NCBI GenBank assembly: GCA_019022495.1
Contig: JAFEKR010000006.1
Span: 682,001 to 746,000, forward strand
From: Epichloe hybrida
Taxonomy: Eukaryota > Ascomycota > Sordariomycetes > Hypocreales > Clavicipitaceae
Direction of reading: 5' to 3'
Length of the DNA: 64,000 bases
Below the pieces are notes generated by a model that did not search any database, had not been told where the DNA came from, and was given only the letters and a program-made list of their open reading frames with translations. Positions 30,355 to 42,498 of this stretch are shown here, one piece after another (position 1 is the first letter of the stretch; every line of letters begins with the position of its first letter). The position numbers were made by a program, and so were the translations under genes.

Positions 30355-30819
30355 ATTGCGGCCCCGTTCGATGTCACAGAAGCTGCCTCTTCCGATATAT
30401 TCACACCCGACGGCTTTGCCAAAGCACCTACAGAGTTATTATCTAGTTTCGACAAACTTGACTTCGGCAATGGACAGAGCCATGAAGCCTATACTAACGC
30501 CAGCACCTATCGGGGAGGCGTAGTTCCTGAATAGAACAGCTTGCAGTGCTCTAACATATCCAAGTTTTCAGCGGAAATGTTAGACACTAGCTATGATTTT
30601 ACTGCGAGTTTTGGCCTTGAGAATATGACCGAGGAAGATCGGCTAAAGTGGAGTCAGGGCGAGGGCATTAACATGGACGATTTGATGTCGTATTTGAAAG
30701 AACCTGTTTCTAACGAAGGTATAGAAAAAACAATATCTAGTAACAAAGCTTCCAATAATAGCATTGACAAACTTCCTATCTATAAGCGTTGCATATTTTT
30801 GAATATACCTTATGATTAA
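30355..30819 (+). pseudogene. Hypothetical gene remnant, one in-frame stop
   Basis: Reads as one frame with acidic, protein-like composition (for example TEAASSDIFTPDGFAKAP), then TAG at 30532-30534, then continues to a TAA at 30817. The TAG could be a RIP change of CAG. The only ATG-initiated part is 30577-30819 (80 aa, MLDTSYDFTASFGLENM...). The 5' part has no ATG, so this may instead be the last exon or exons of a spliced gene. No family is recognised. Confidence 0.35.
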
Positions 30820-31052
30820 AGCAACGACATTAGGGGTGTAGACGTAAACCATGGCCTTTAACCTTAGACCAAAAACTTTTCTAGAGTCACTAGAGGACTA
30901 TTAGCTAAGGACATAACATATTGCAGCAAGGAACATTTCAGCATATCATCTGTCCAATTTCATGGCCTCCGTCCGACCCCATCACCTCGCGGAGATGTGA
31001 ATCTTCTGCGACCTGCCTCCTTAGGTGCTGTTAGTTAACTAGTGAGGACAGG
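30820..31052. other. Normal-composition flank, no gene
   Basis: Right end of the island; nothing recognisable. It ends at a hAT-type terminus. Confidence 0.5.
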
Positions 31053-31095
31053 CAGAGTATTGCGCTACAATGTGTAGTGTAGTGTAGTAACTACA
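31053..31095 (+). mobile_element. hAT-like terminus fragment
   Basis: CAGAGTATTGCGCTACAATG followed by GTGTAGTGTAG subterminal repeats, the same end type as 38252 and 41828. Cut by the gypsy LTR at 31096. Confidence 0.6.
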
Positions 31096-31508
31096 TGTCA
31101 GGAGCGCAGAGATTAGAAATAGGATATTTATTAAAGCAGGTCTTTAGAGAACCTTTGGGCTATGTAAATAATAAAGAGACTAGCTAGCTATAAGATAGCT
31201 ATATGCTTATAAAGTAAGGTATTTATTAAAGACTATATATATTATTAATACTATTGAAATGTAGGGAGCTAGTTGCCAGCTAGCAACAGCTATACAGGTG
31301 CAACTCTACGGTCGTCGGTTAGGGACTAGTAAAACCACCACGTTAAATATTTAACGTAACGTAATAGAAGGTTATAGTAGTTATTAACTGATGCTAGGTT
31401 AGAGATTAAAACCTTTACGCACTTACCCCTAGCTAGTATTTATCTAGTAGTAACTATAATAGTCTTAGCTATTACTTTATTCTTAACCTTTTAGTGTAAG
31501 CTATAATA
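31096..31508 (+). repeat. 5' LTR of gypsy copy 2, carrying a 138-bp insertion
   Basis: TGTCAGGAGCGC to CTATAATA. Its 413 bp equal 270 bp plus a 138-bp insertion (31253-31390) and a 5-bp duplication. Confidence 0.9.
31253..31390 (-). mobile_element. 138-bp copia-LTR-derived insertion with its own target duplication
   Basis: Reverse complement of the last ~140 bp of the copia LTR (shared landmarks: TGTAGGGAGCTAGTTGCCAG, ACCACCACGTTAAATATTTA). It is flanked by ATACT (31248-31252) and ATGCT (31391-31395), both derivable from GTGCT in the uninterrupted LTR. It is either a truncated copia cDNA end or a small mobile unit. Confidence 0.75.
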
Positions 31509-31526
31509 AATTAATCTCTCTTAACC
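31509..31526 (+). other. Putative primer-binding site of gypsy copy 2 (possibly self-priming)
   Basis: AATTAATCTCTCTTAACC directly follows the 5' LTR. It lacks the TGG start of a tRNA 3'-end primer site. TTAATCTC (31511-31518) is complementary to GAGATTAA in the LTR (31402-31409), as in self-priming chromoviruses of the Tf1 type. Confidence 0.35.
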
Positions 31527-31799
31527 TTTTTAAGGATATAAACTATTAGCTAGATTATTATATAGCTAATACTCTAAAGATCTATAAGAAACACACTAGT
31601 ACCTTATAATAATAAAGCTATAGATAATTAGGAAGATAGAGAACCCCTATAATCTAGAACTATAAATAATAAGGTATAATAAACACCACTTAATCCTAAT
31701 TTAGGTAAAGGTATAGATAATATAACTAAAGAAAAAAGGGTATTATAGTAACGCTATAAGGTTATATAATCTAAGCTATATTACCTTTAGAGAAGATAA

Positions 31800-34700
31800 A
31801 AGGTCTTATAGATAAAGGCATAAATTAAAGAGCTTAAGGCAAATCTAGGATTAGCTAGATCTTAAACTAGACCTATAATTACCTCTTAATCTAAACCTAT
31901 AATTACCCCTTAAACATTAGCTATAATTTTACCTATAGTCTATAGTAATATAGTAGTAATTATATAGTAAGGTAGTCTTATTAAAATATAGATAAAAATG
32001 CCTATATATAAAGGGGAAATATATAAAAGCCTATAGAATTTCTTAGTAAACTTAGATATACTATTTAAATTAGACTACTATACCTTTAAGAATAATGTAA
32101 CTAAGATAGCGTATATAGGTAGCTACCTAGCTAGTAATATAAAGTAATAGTAAATATATTATATAGCTATAGATAGGCATATAGATTATTTATTAATTAC
32201 CTAGGTAAATTTCTTAGAATAGTTAAAAACTAGAATAATAAATATAAGTATAAGATACTTAGAAGTAATAAGGTTATTACTAAATCTTAGGTAAAAGAAT
32301 AGCTAATTATTTTAATCCTTTATATAAGCCTAGGATAAGGTAAAAGCTAAGTTACCTAAAGAAATCCCTATATATCTAAGAATTATAATTTTTCTAAATA
32401 GCTTAAATAATACTATAAGGAAGTAAATAATTAGTTAAGAGATCCTAATAACCTAAAGCTAACTATAAGGCTAGGGTAAGAAAGCAAAGGTTATAATAAG
32501 TTTAAGCTAAAATAATAAAAAAGGTTAGGACTCTAAAAGAAAAAGGTAATGCTCTTATTTTATATTACTTATAAATAAGGTATAGTAATAAAGTAAAGAC
32601 TAAGGGAGAAGATTATCCCTAGTGTACTATAAATATAGAAAGCCTAGGCACGCTATACTAACTTATTAAGCACTAGATTATTTTACTTATAAAAGTACTA
32701 AATATATAACTAAGAAGCATAGGGAAAGTAATAATAAAGCTATATCTCCTAATATAATACTAGTTTAATTAGCATAAACCTAGGAATATAATCTTACTAT
32801 AAAATACCCTATAGATAATAAAATAAGAATATAGGTATCTTTATAATAAGATAACTAGTAATTAGCTATAAAAGCGCTATTTAATATAGGTATAGTCTTT
32901 AATAATTTATCTAAAATTATTATTAAAAAAGGATTAGGAGAATATAATCTAATTAAATAGAATATTAAAGAGTGTAAGTAAAAAAGTGATTTTATATTAA
33001 GGAATTCTAAAAAAATTAGTTAAGATAAAAGATAGTATAGGATTTATAAAGGTTTACTAAGTTAGTTACTTTATTACTAATATAAGTAAAGGGATAATTC
33101 TAGGTATAAACTAAATTAAAGAGTATTTACCTATAATTATATATTAGGAGTATAAATACTAGAGATATCTAGTAATAATAAAATATCTCTCCTTTACTTA
33201 TAGTAAGTAGTAAGTATATAAAGAGAAAAAAATAGTAATAGTTACTTTATTATTAGAAGTAATAAAGATTAAGCTAAGTATTCTAAAAAATAAAAATTAA
33301 AAAGGAAAAGAAAAAGGCTAATTAAAGGACCTAGTAGTAATAAATATATAAATAAATAGTAAAGTAGCTATATAAATCCTTAAGTATACTTATTTATAGT
33401 AAAAAAGCAAAGGTATTATAGTTATACTAATTTTAGAAAATATAAGTAATAAAGAAGCTATATTAAATTAGAATAAGAGCACTAAGCGCCTTATACTAAT
33501 AATCCTAGAAGAATATAGGGAGTTTATAAATATTTTTTCTAAAGAGTTAGTAGGTAAGCTTTCTAAACTAGGAGGTTATACTTATATAATTAAATTAGAA
33601 GAAAGGAAAACACTACCTTAGGGGCCTATATATAATTTAGCTAAAAGGAAGCTAGAGGTTCTTAGAGAGTACCTTATAAGTATGTAACTTAAAGGGTAAA
33701 TTAGAAGATTAGTTAGCCTAGCTAAAGCCCTAATTTTATTTATTTTAAAGAAAGGAGGGAAATTAAGGCTTTATATAGATTATAGGGGCCTAAATAAGAT
33801 TATAATTAAGAATAAGGCCCCTTTGCCTCTTATTGCTAAAATTCTTAATTAATTAGTGGGCGTAGTTATTTTTATAGTCCTAGATTTAAAAGATATGTAT
33901 TACTAGCTATATATTCGCTTAGGTAATAAGTGGAAAACAGCGTTTTATTATTAATATAGCTACTTTAAATATCTAGTAATACTATTTAGACTAGTTAATA
34001 TACTAGTAACTTTTTAGAAGTATATTAATAATACTCTTAAAGGACTTATTAATAAGACTTACATTATTTATCTAGATAATACACTAATATATAGTAGTAA
34101 GGTTAAAGATTATATAGAGTATATTAAATAAGTTTTATATAAGTTTAAAGAGATAAGTCTTTTTATTAACCTTAAGAAGTATTAATTTTTAGTTAAGGAA
34201 GTTAAATTTTTAGGTTTTAAGATATTAGAGAAAGGTATTATAATAGACCTAGTAAGAGTTAAAGTAATTATAACCTAGCTAATACTACGCAGTATTTTTA
34301 ATATTTAGTTATTTCTTAGTTTTACTAGATTTTACTGCGATTTTATTAAATAGTATAGTAAAGTTATTATTCTATTAATAGATTGCCTTAGAGGGAATTC
34401 ACTAATAATATTTAAACTAGAACTCTATAAGCTAGTAGCGTTTAAAGAGCTTTAATAAAGATTTTAGGAAGCGCTAATTTTAGTGCATTTTAACTTACTT
34501 ACATATCTTAGAGTGAAGATAAATATATCTAGATATATAATTAAGGCTATACTTATAATATTAGTGCTAGGTTACTAGCACTTAGTTACGTTTATATTAA
34601 GAAAGATAACTAATACTAAATTATAATATTTAATACCTAATAGTAAATTATTAGCTATCTAAGAGGCTTTTTGCATATAGAGACACTATCTTACTTATTT

Positions 34701-36910
34701 AGCTTATATAATTAAAGTTATTATAAATTATTTAAACTATAAGTACCTTGCTATAAAGCCTAAGCTTACTAGTAAGTAAGTAACTATGCTTAATAAGCTT
34801 TATCCTTTTGATTTTAAGATTATATATTATATAAGGAAATTAAATCCTACTAACTTACTTTTAAGAAAACTAGATTTTATAAGTAAGGTAAGAAAAGAGA
34901 AAGTAGTAATTATATAACTTCTTACCTTTTTATTTAAATTTATAAATACTAAGAGATAGGAATACTATAGTGATATTATTAATGCTATAGGCTCTATAAA
35001 AACATTACTTAATGTAACTAATAGTTAGTTATAATAACGCTACAATAACACTGCTAATATCTAGGGGTTTAAAAAATTATAATTTAACTATATTCCTAAA
35101 GAACCTAATAATCTAGATAACCTTAGAAGAGTTATATTAGTAAGGTTATTTAATACTTTTTATACTTTTATTAATAAGTAATAAGCTAGCTATAGTAATA
35201 CTATTAGTACTTACTGTATACATTGTTTATTGCTTAATTATTTTAATTTTCCTATTAGACTAGCTATTACTAATAGGGATAGACTAGTATAGGTTATTAC
35301 TAGTAAGTAGTAAGGGCGCCCCTTAAAAATATTACTTATCTATGTCCTTATAAGACTAGAAGTATTTATTAAACTAATTACTTATAGAGATATTATAGCT
35401 AGGATCTAATCTATTTAGAGAACCTCTTCTAAGTTTAACTTTAACTTTCTAGAAAAAAGCTTAGAATTAAAACCCCTAATTTAAGTCTTATTATATAAAG
35501 CATAGTAAGGTAATAACTTTACTATAGCTTAATTAAAGTTACTTAAAAGCAGCAATCTAGCTATATCCTAGATATAGTTAATTAGACTCTCTAAGCTATT
35601 AATATTTAAGAATTATATTTTTATTCCTCTAGGTATAAGGAAAGAAATTTTATTACTAACTTATAATAACCTTACTACTAGGCACTAAGGAGTAAGTAAA
35701 ACTCTTTATTAAATTATAAACTAATATTATTAGCTAATAATAAAGAAAGATATAAAGGTATATATTAGCACTTATATAAATTATTAGACTTTAAAACCAA
35801 GGCATTATAAACTATATAGTAAGCTAGCTACATTACTAGTGCTTAATTGCCTCTTTTAAGAATTATTAATAGATTTTATTACTAGACTTTCACTAGTAAA
35901 ATATTTAAATTAAACCTATAATATAATTTTAGTTTTTATTAACTATTTTATAAAATACAGTATTTACATCCCTATTTTAACGTAACTAACTAGTAATAGG
36001 CTAATAACTATGTTCTTAGAATATGTTTTTAAAGACTATAAAGCCCTAGAAGGTATTATAATAGACTAAGGTTTTATATTTACTAGTGGTTTCTAGATAA
36101 CCTTTTGCTATTTCTTACAACAAAGCGGCTACTTAGTACTGCTTTTTACCCCTAGATAAATAGTTAGATAAAACGTTTAAACTAAGTCTTAGAATATTAT
36201 TTAAGGGCTTTTACTTATGCTAAATAAACTAATTAAGTAAATAACCTATTAATAGCGTAATTTACATATAATATAAGCAATTACTTAACGCATAGCTACA
36301 CACTAGCAGAGGCGTTATAAGGTTATAATCCTAGAGGTCTATAGTAAGTAATAGTAAATATCCCTTTAGTAAATAATTAAGCTAAAAGTAGGATTTTAGT
36401 ATTAAGAGAGAAGCATACTATAATTAAGTAGCTTTTAAGTAACTTATAAACTTAGTATAAAAAATATTATAACTAGAAAAGAACTTTAATAAGGTTTAAA
36501 GTTAGTAACTATATTTTATTATTAATAAAAAACATTAACCTAAGATACCCTAGTAAGAAGCTAGCTATAAAGTATCTAGGCCCTTATAAGATTAAAAAGG
36601 TAATTAGAAGTTATAGATTAGTATATTAATTAAAATTATTACCTAGGACTTAATTATATAATATATTTAATATTACTAGTCTTAAACCTTTTAAAGGGGA
36701 CCTAATTAATATAGAAAATACGCCCTTACTATAAGATATTATTAAAGATAATAAATAAGAGTTTAAAGTTAAGAGAATTATTTTATATTACTATAATAGA
36801 AGGCATTATAAATATCTAGTTAAATAGAAGAGCTATAATACTTTAGAGAATTCTTAGGTATTAAAAAGGGATTTTATTACTAGAGAAATTATTAATAACT
36901 ATAAGTAATA
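31800..36910 (+). pseudogene. gag-pol pseudogene of gypsy copy 2
   Basis: Gag includes MPIYKGEIYKS at 31998; a zinc knuckle at about 32623-32665 has lost its three Cys codons to Tyr (YYKYRKPRHAI) but keeps His. Reverse transcriptase at about 33750-34090 has [12 protein letters not shown] and the active site YLDN (34069-34080) in place of YLDD. RNase H follows, then integrase at about 35670-36400 with IDFIT and DQGFIFTS. A chromodomain is readable at about 36757-36905 (KYLVK, then KSYNTLENS). Many TAA/TAG codons close the frame. The ends are approximate. Confidence 0.8.
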
Positions 36911-38251
36911 GCTAAGTAATAAAGTTAATATAAGGTAGTTATGTTTTATAACTTAATATACTAAAGATATTAGAAAATAAAGTTAATTTACTTAGATAAC
37001 TTAAATAATCTATTATATAGTTACTAAGCACTTATCCCTTTATAATAAAGTTAGCCTCTAAGACTACTAGTCCCTTATTATTATTAGTAGTTATAGGAGC
37101 TATAGAGAAAAAGGCCTTAGAAGTATCTTTATTATTAAAATCCCCCTCTCTATATATATAAACCTAAAGTACACTAAGGAGCTTAATAAGATAATATATT
37201 TAGGTAAATTAATAGTATTTAGTGTAAACTACTAGTAAGTTAGTTAAGCATTAGCTATATATATTAAGAAAGCTTACCTTTAGGATATTTTAGGCTATAA
37301 AGTAAAGAGAGTTTAAAATATTAATCTAAGTCTTTAGATTTATAGTATTACTTAGTAGTATTATTATAGTATATTTATTATATTTTACCTTATAAGTAAT
37401 ATTAGTAAATATTTAAGTATAGTAAATATAACTACACTTATTAGAATTTTTATAAACTAGAATAGTATTCTATAGCTTTTTCTTTGCTTTTATAATAGGC
37501 TAGTAGTAAGTTAGTAGTAATTTAATATCTAGGAAATAGAATTATACTTACTTTATTTTAATAGTAATAGTTACTTTTAGAAGTAGCTTTAATAAGTTTA
37601 AATAGCCTATTATAAAGCTATGTAATTTAAGCTAAAGTCTAGTAATGTATTAGTAATAACTAGGTAAATTTTAGTTAAGAAAGATATACTATAATATAGT
37701 TTTTATTATTTTAGAAGTAATAAGTATATTTTATTAAATAGCCTATTAAATATTAGCTATAAAGAAGTAATAAGTAAGTAAAGATATTATACTTAAAGAC
37801 TTATTATATTTAGCTAGGAAGGTTTTTTTATTAATAAGGTATCTTAAAATCTTATAAGTGCTATTTTTTAAGAGGATATTTTATATTATTACTTACTAAT
37901 AATAGTATATATATAGAATTTTCTTTAAAGTTATTTTACTAGTAGTAAGTTAGTAATAAAGACACTATAAGAATATAATAAACTTATAATAAGATTTTAG
38001 AAGAAGTTTACTTTTAGGGAGACTTTATAGGAGATTTCTTAGTTAATAGATTTTCTTAAGGTATTAATAAAGGTAAAGTTTAGGTATAAGACTTAGATAT
38101 AGTAAACTAGCTATAAGTTAGCTATAATTGACTAGATAAGGAAGTTATGCTAATAAGAGTATAAACTTATAAGCTAGATAAGGGTAAGAAACTAAGATAA
38201 ATAAGGATAGATAATAATAATAATTAGGGACTAAAAGAGATTAGTAACTAC
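36911..38251 (-). other. Gypsy copy 2 post-pol region; possible antisense ORF remnant
   Basis: On the minus strand, about 36960-37160 reads with one stop in about 75 codons, including FNNKDTSKAFFSIAPITTN and VLSNYIIDYLSYLSKL; upstream codons continue as KYII and LTYQ-type sequence with a 1-nt deletion relative to copy 1. Copy 1 has the same frame. In sequence this AT-rich such openness is unusual. Unknown product; may be a lost antisense ORF. Confidence 0.3.
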
Positions 38252-40426
38252 CAGAGTATTGCACTACATTGTGTATTGTATTGTATTGTTTGTATTGTAT
38301 TGTATTAAATATAATACAAAATACAATACAATACAAAATTTTTTGTATTAAATACAATACAATACAAAGACCTTTGTAATAACTACACTTACTACAAACA
38401 ATACAAATGTATTGTTAGGTAAAAAAAAAGTAGGACTTTTTATTAGCTAAGATTATTATTAGGATTAAAAGAGAATAAGTTAATAGAAACCTTTTATTAT
38501 TAGCTATTTTATCTAATTAGTTATGTAATTTAGAATGGTATATTATTTTAAAGATTTTACTATAACTAGGGTTATATATAATATTATAACTTTTTAATAA
38601 TACTATTATACTAAATACTTTATTTTACTAATATAACTTTAAGAAAAACCTTCTTATTACATTATTTACTATTACTTTTAATTATTTCATATTTTTATAA
38701 ATTATTATTATTACTTTTTATTTAAAAAAAACTTAAACTAAAGGAATAATATAAAATAAACTACTAATAAACTTAATAGGAATAGCTTATAATAGCTTCT
38801 AATAGCTTATAATAGCTTATAATAGCTTATAATAGCTTATAATAGCTTATAATAGCTTATAATAGCTTATAATAGCTTATAATAGCTTATAATAGCTTAT
38901 AATAGCTTATAATAGCTTATAATAGCTTATAATAGCTTATAATAGCTTATAATAGCTTATAATAGCTTATAATAGCTTATAATAGCTTATAATAGCTTAT
39001 AATAGCTTATAATAGCTTATAATAGCTTATAATAGCTTATAATAGCTTATAATAGCTTATAATATAATAGCTTATAATAGCTTATAATAGCTTATAATAG
39101 CTTATAATAGCTTATAATAGCTTATAATAGCTTATAATAGCTTATAATAGCTTATAATAGCTTATAATAGCTTATATTAGCTTATATTAGCTTATAATAG
39201 CTTATATTAGCTTATATTAGCTTATATTAGCTTATATTAGCTTATATTAGCTTATATTAGCTTATATTAGCTTATATTACTAATATTACTTATAGTTATA
39301 TTACTTATATAGCTCTTAATATTATTAGTGTTAAAGTTTACTTATAAATAAATAAAATATAAATACTAGTAAGTATAAGTAAATTACTATAGAAAAAGCT
39401 AAACTTCTTAGTTATTTAGTATTTTAAGGTTTTTAAAAATATTAATATTATAAAAATGTTTTCTTTTTTATATTTTTTAAAATAATAATAAAAGTAAGAT
39501 AATAGTAATAATAGTAATAATAGTAATTAAGGTTATTAAAGTTATTAAATCTCTTATAATAAGTATAGTATATTATATAAAAGTTAGTCTTACTATTATT
39601 TTTAAAAATAAGTTAAACTTATTTCTATAGCTTATTTAAGCTATATAAGGTAACTAAAATATACTATTAAGAATCTATTAAAATATTATAAATATTTTCT
39701 ATTATATTCTTTCTTTATATATTATTATAATAAGATATATAAAGTTACTATATATAACTTCTTAAAGCTTTAGAATTATAAAGCTTAAAGTAATATTTAA
39801 TTAGTTTAAATAGTAAATAAATAGTTTAAGCTTTTTTTAAGTTCTTATTTTATTAATAATAATATTTGAGTACTAAGTATATAGTCTATTAACTTATAGA
39901 TATTTATTTAGATTTCTAATTTAATTTAATTATATTAGTTTAGGGTATTTTTTAATTAAATTAATTAAATTAATAAAAGAAATATAAAATAATTCCTAAT
40001 AATAGTAAATAAAATAATTAGAAGGTTTTTCTTAAAGTTATATTAGTAAAATAAAGTAATAAGTATAATAGTATTATTAAAAAGTTATAATATTATATAT
40101 AACACTAGTTATAGTAAAATGTTTAAAATAATATAATATTATAAATTATATAACTAATTAGATAAAATAGCTAATAATAAAAGGTTTCTATTAACTAATT
40201 CTCTTTTAATCCTAATAATAACCTTAGCTAATAAAAAGTCCCACTTTTTTTTTACCTAACAATACATTTGTATTGTTTGTAGTTAGTGTAGTTACTACAC
40301 TAACTACACTACAAAATAATTTGTATTTAATACAATATAATATAATAAATACAAATTTTTTCAAATACAATACAAATACAAATTTTTCCGAGAAAATACA
40401 ATAAATACAATACAAACAATACTCTA
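38252..40426 (+). mobile_element. 2175-bp non-autonomous hAT-like element with perfect target duplication
   Basis: Ends CAGAGTATTGCACTAC and CAATACTCTA (last G mutated), with GTAACTAC at both 38244-38251 and 40427-40434. No transposase. It contains the 10-bp minisatellite, the ~180-bp block (about 39310-39500) shared with hAT-1 to hAT-3, and about 900 bp of other AT-rich sequence shared with 3498-14665. Inserted in the 3' region of gypsy copy 2. Confidence 0.9.
38781..39279. repeat. 10-bp minisatellite AATAGCTTAT, about 50 units
   Basis: About 500 bp of tandem AATAGCTTAT, changing to ATTAGCTTAT in the last 100 bp. The longest of the element-linked arrays of this motif. Confidence 0.95.
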
Positions 40427-40434
40427 GTAACTAC

Positions 40435-41031
40435 TAAGTAATAGTAGTAAGAGAGCTATTGCTTAGCTAGTAAGGGTAACTTATAAGGTTAAGGGATATT
40501 ATAAAAGAAAGGAAGAGTGTAAAAGGGGGGAAAAATCAGTCTCTTTTATATTAACCCTAGACCCCTTAAGTAATCTAATGCACTATATATAGGTAATTCA
40601 TAAATCATAATAATAACCATTAGCACTACTAAACGCATATATGCTTAATAGCTATAAGCTTATAGTGACTATAATATAAGCCCTTTAGTTAGACTATTTA
40701 GAACCCTAGCATTAAGTACCTTATTTATTTAACTAATTATAAAAATTAATATAGGTTATTTATATTGTTTTTTCTAGCTATATAATAGGTAATAACATTT
40801 GTTTTGCTATAGTAAAGCTATATATAAGCTACTATTAGAATATTACTAACTATAATAAGGGGTTATTTTTAATTAGTAGCATTATTATTATTATTTCTTT
40901 TTGTTTACCTACGCGTCTAGACATAAGGTACCCTATCTTATTTTTCCTTATAAAGCTCTAATATAGTGACTATGCCCTAAGTAAGTAGCTTATTTTATAA
41001 TTAAGGTTAATTATATATAGGGGGGGTATTA
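40435..41031 (+). other. Gypsy copy 2 internal 3' end with polypurine tract
   Basis: Continues the chromovirus after the hAT-like insertion and its duplication. It matches 4243-4860 inverted. A run of seven G (TATAGGGGGGGTATTA) just before the LTR is the polypurine tract. No gene. Confidence 0.7.
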
Positions 41032-41301
41032 TATTAGGAGTATAAAGGTTAAAGATAGGATATTTATTAAAGTAAGTCTTTAGAGAACCTTTAGGCTATG
41101 CGAATAATAAAGAGGCTAGCTAGCTATAAGATAGCTACGTGCTTATAAAGCAAGGTATTTATTAAAGACTACGTATATTATTAGTGCTAGGTTAGAGATT
41201 AAAACCTTTACGCACCTGCCCCTAGCTAGCATCTATCTAGTAGTAACTGCAATAGTCTTAGCTATCACTTCGTTCTTAACCTTTCGGTGCAAGCCGTGAC
41301 A
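41032..41301 (+). repeat. 3' LTR of gypsy copy 2 (270 bp)
   Basis: TATTAGGAG (from TGTTAGGAG) to CCGTGACA. Its right two-thirds is little mutated, with CpG sites retained, in contrast to the internal region. Confidence 0.85.
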
Positions 41302-41827
41302 TAGCTTATATATAGCTTTACTATTGTAAAATAAATATTATTACTTATTATATAGCTAGAAGAAAAAAAAAATAACCTATATTAATTTTTATAATTAGTT
41401 TAAATAAATAAGGTATTTAATGCTATAGTTCTAAATAGTCTAGCTAGAGGGCTTATATTATAGTTACTATAAGTTTATAGCTATTAAGCATATGTGCGTT
41501 TAGTAATGCTAATAGTTATTATTATAATTTATAAATCACCTATATATAGTATATTAAATTACTTAAGGAGTCTAGGGTTATATAAAAGAGACTAATTTTT
41601 CCCCCCTTTTATATAATTCCCTTCTTTTATAATATCCCTTAACCTTATAAGTTACCTTTACTAGCTAAGTAATAGCTCTTTTATTACTATTACTTAGTAA
41701 TTACTAACCTCTTTTAGTCCCTAATTATTATTATTCTTTATTTTTATTTATCTTAGTTTTTTACCTTTATCTAGCTTATAAGTTTATACTCTTACTAGTA
41801 TAACTTCCTTATCTAGTCTATTATAGC
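41302..41827 (-). mobile_element. Gypsy fragment (copy 4), internal 3' region
   Basis: Matches 4442-4990 and 48228-48760, i.e. the region next to the 3' LTR in minus-strand orientation. It starts abruptly after the LTR of copy 2 without its own LTR, and is cut at 41828 by a hAT-like terminus. Confidence 0.75.
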
Positions 41828-41929
41828 CAGAGTATTGCACTAAAACGTGTAGTGTAGTGTAGTATTTATAGTGTAGTGTAGTAATTACACTATAAATTAC
41901 ACTACACTACAAACTACGCTAACTATAAG
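41828..41929 (+). mobile_element. hAT-like element, left segment (continues at 47292)
   Basis: CAGAGTATTGCACTAAAACG with GTGTAGTGTAG subterminal repeats. Preceded by ATTATAGC. hAT-3 is inserted in it. Confidence 0.7.
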
Positions 41930-42340
41930 CAGAGCATTGCACTACAATACAATACATTAGAAATTTTACAATACAATACAATACATGTATTATTTGTATT
42001 TTTTCGTATTATTTTTCTTTTTTTTATTTAAAGTAAATTCCTTAATTATAAGCATTAATAGAGTATATATATATATATATAATCGCTTATAATAGCTTAT
42101 AATAGCTTGTACTAGCTTATATTACTTTAAAATATTATTAGTGTTAGAGATTAGTAAAAAATAAATAGAAAATAAAATATATAAATAAGAATATAAGTAA
42201 GTATAAGGGATTTACTATAGAAAAAGGTTAACCTTTTAGTTATTAAGTATTTTAAGGTTTTAAAAAATATTAAAATTATAAAAATGTTTTCTCTTTTATG
42301 TTTTTTTTTTAAAATAATAATAAATGTAAAATAATAAATG

Positions 42341-42405
42341 TAAAATAATAATAATAATAATAGTAATAATAATAGTAATAATAATAGTAATAATAATAGT
42401 AATAA
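42341..42405. repeat. AATAATAGT array in hAT-3
   Basis: A short ATT-rich array downstream of the transposase stop, following the conserved block at about 42130-42320. Only a few AATAGCTTAT-type units (about 42084-42120) precede it. Confidence 0.8.
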
Positions 42406-42498
42406 TACCACCAAATATAGGAAAACGTTTATAAATGTTAAAAAAATTATTAAGGGAAAACTAGACTAAACTAGGAAAAAACCCTTATAGTAACCTAA

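Larger units (their letters stand above)
31096..41301 (+). mobile_element. Ty3/gypsy chromovirus copy 2, full length, RIP-mutated
   Basis: LTR, gag-pol, long 3' region and LTR on the plus strand. After removing the 2175-bp hAT-like insertion plus its 8-bp duplication the internal region is about 7.34 kb, matching 7349 bp in copy 1. A chromodomain follows the integrase, which places it among chromoviruses (the Tf1/MAGGY-type branch of Ty3/gypsy). The flanks CTACA (left) and TAGCT (right) do not match, so one end probably recombined. Confidence 0.85.

Noticed and set aside
38781..39279. CRISPR-like regular repeats
   Set aside because: Direct tandem 10-mers without spacers in a eukaryotic transposon.
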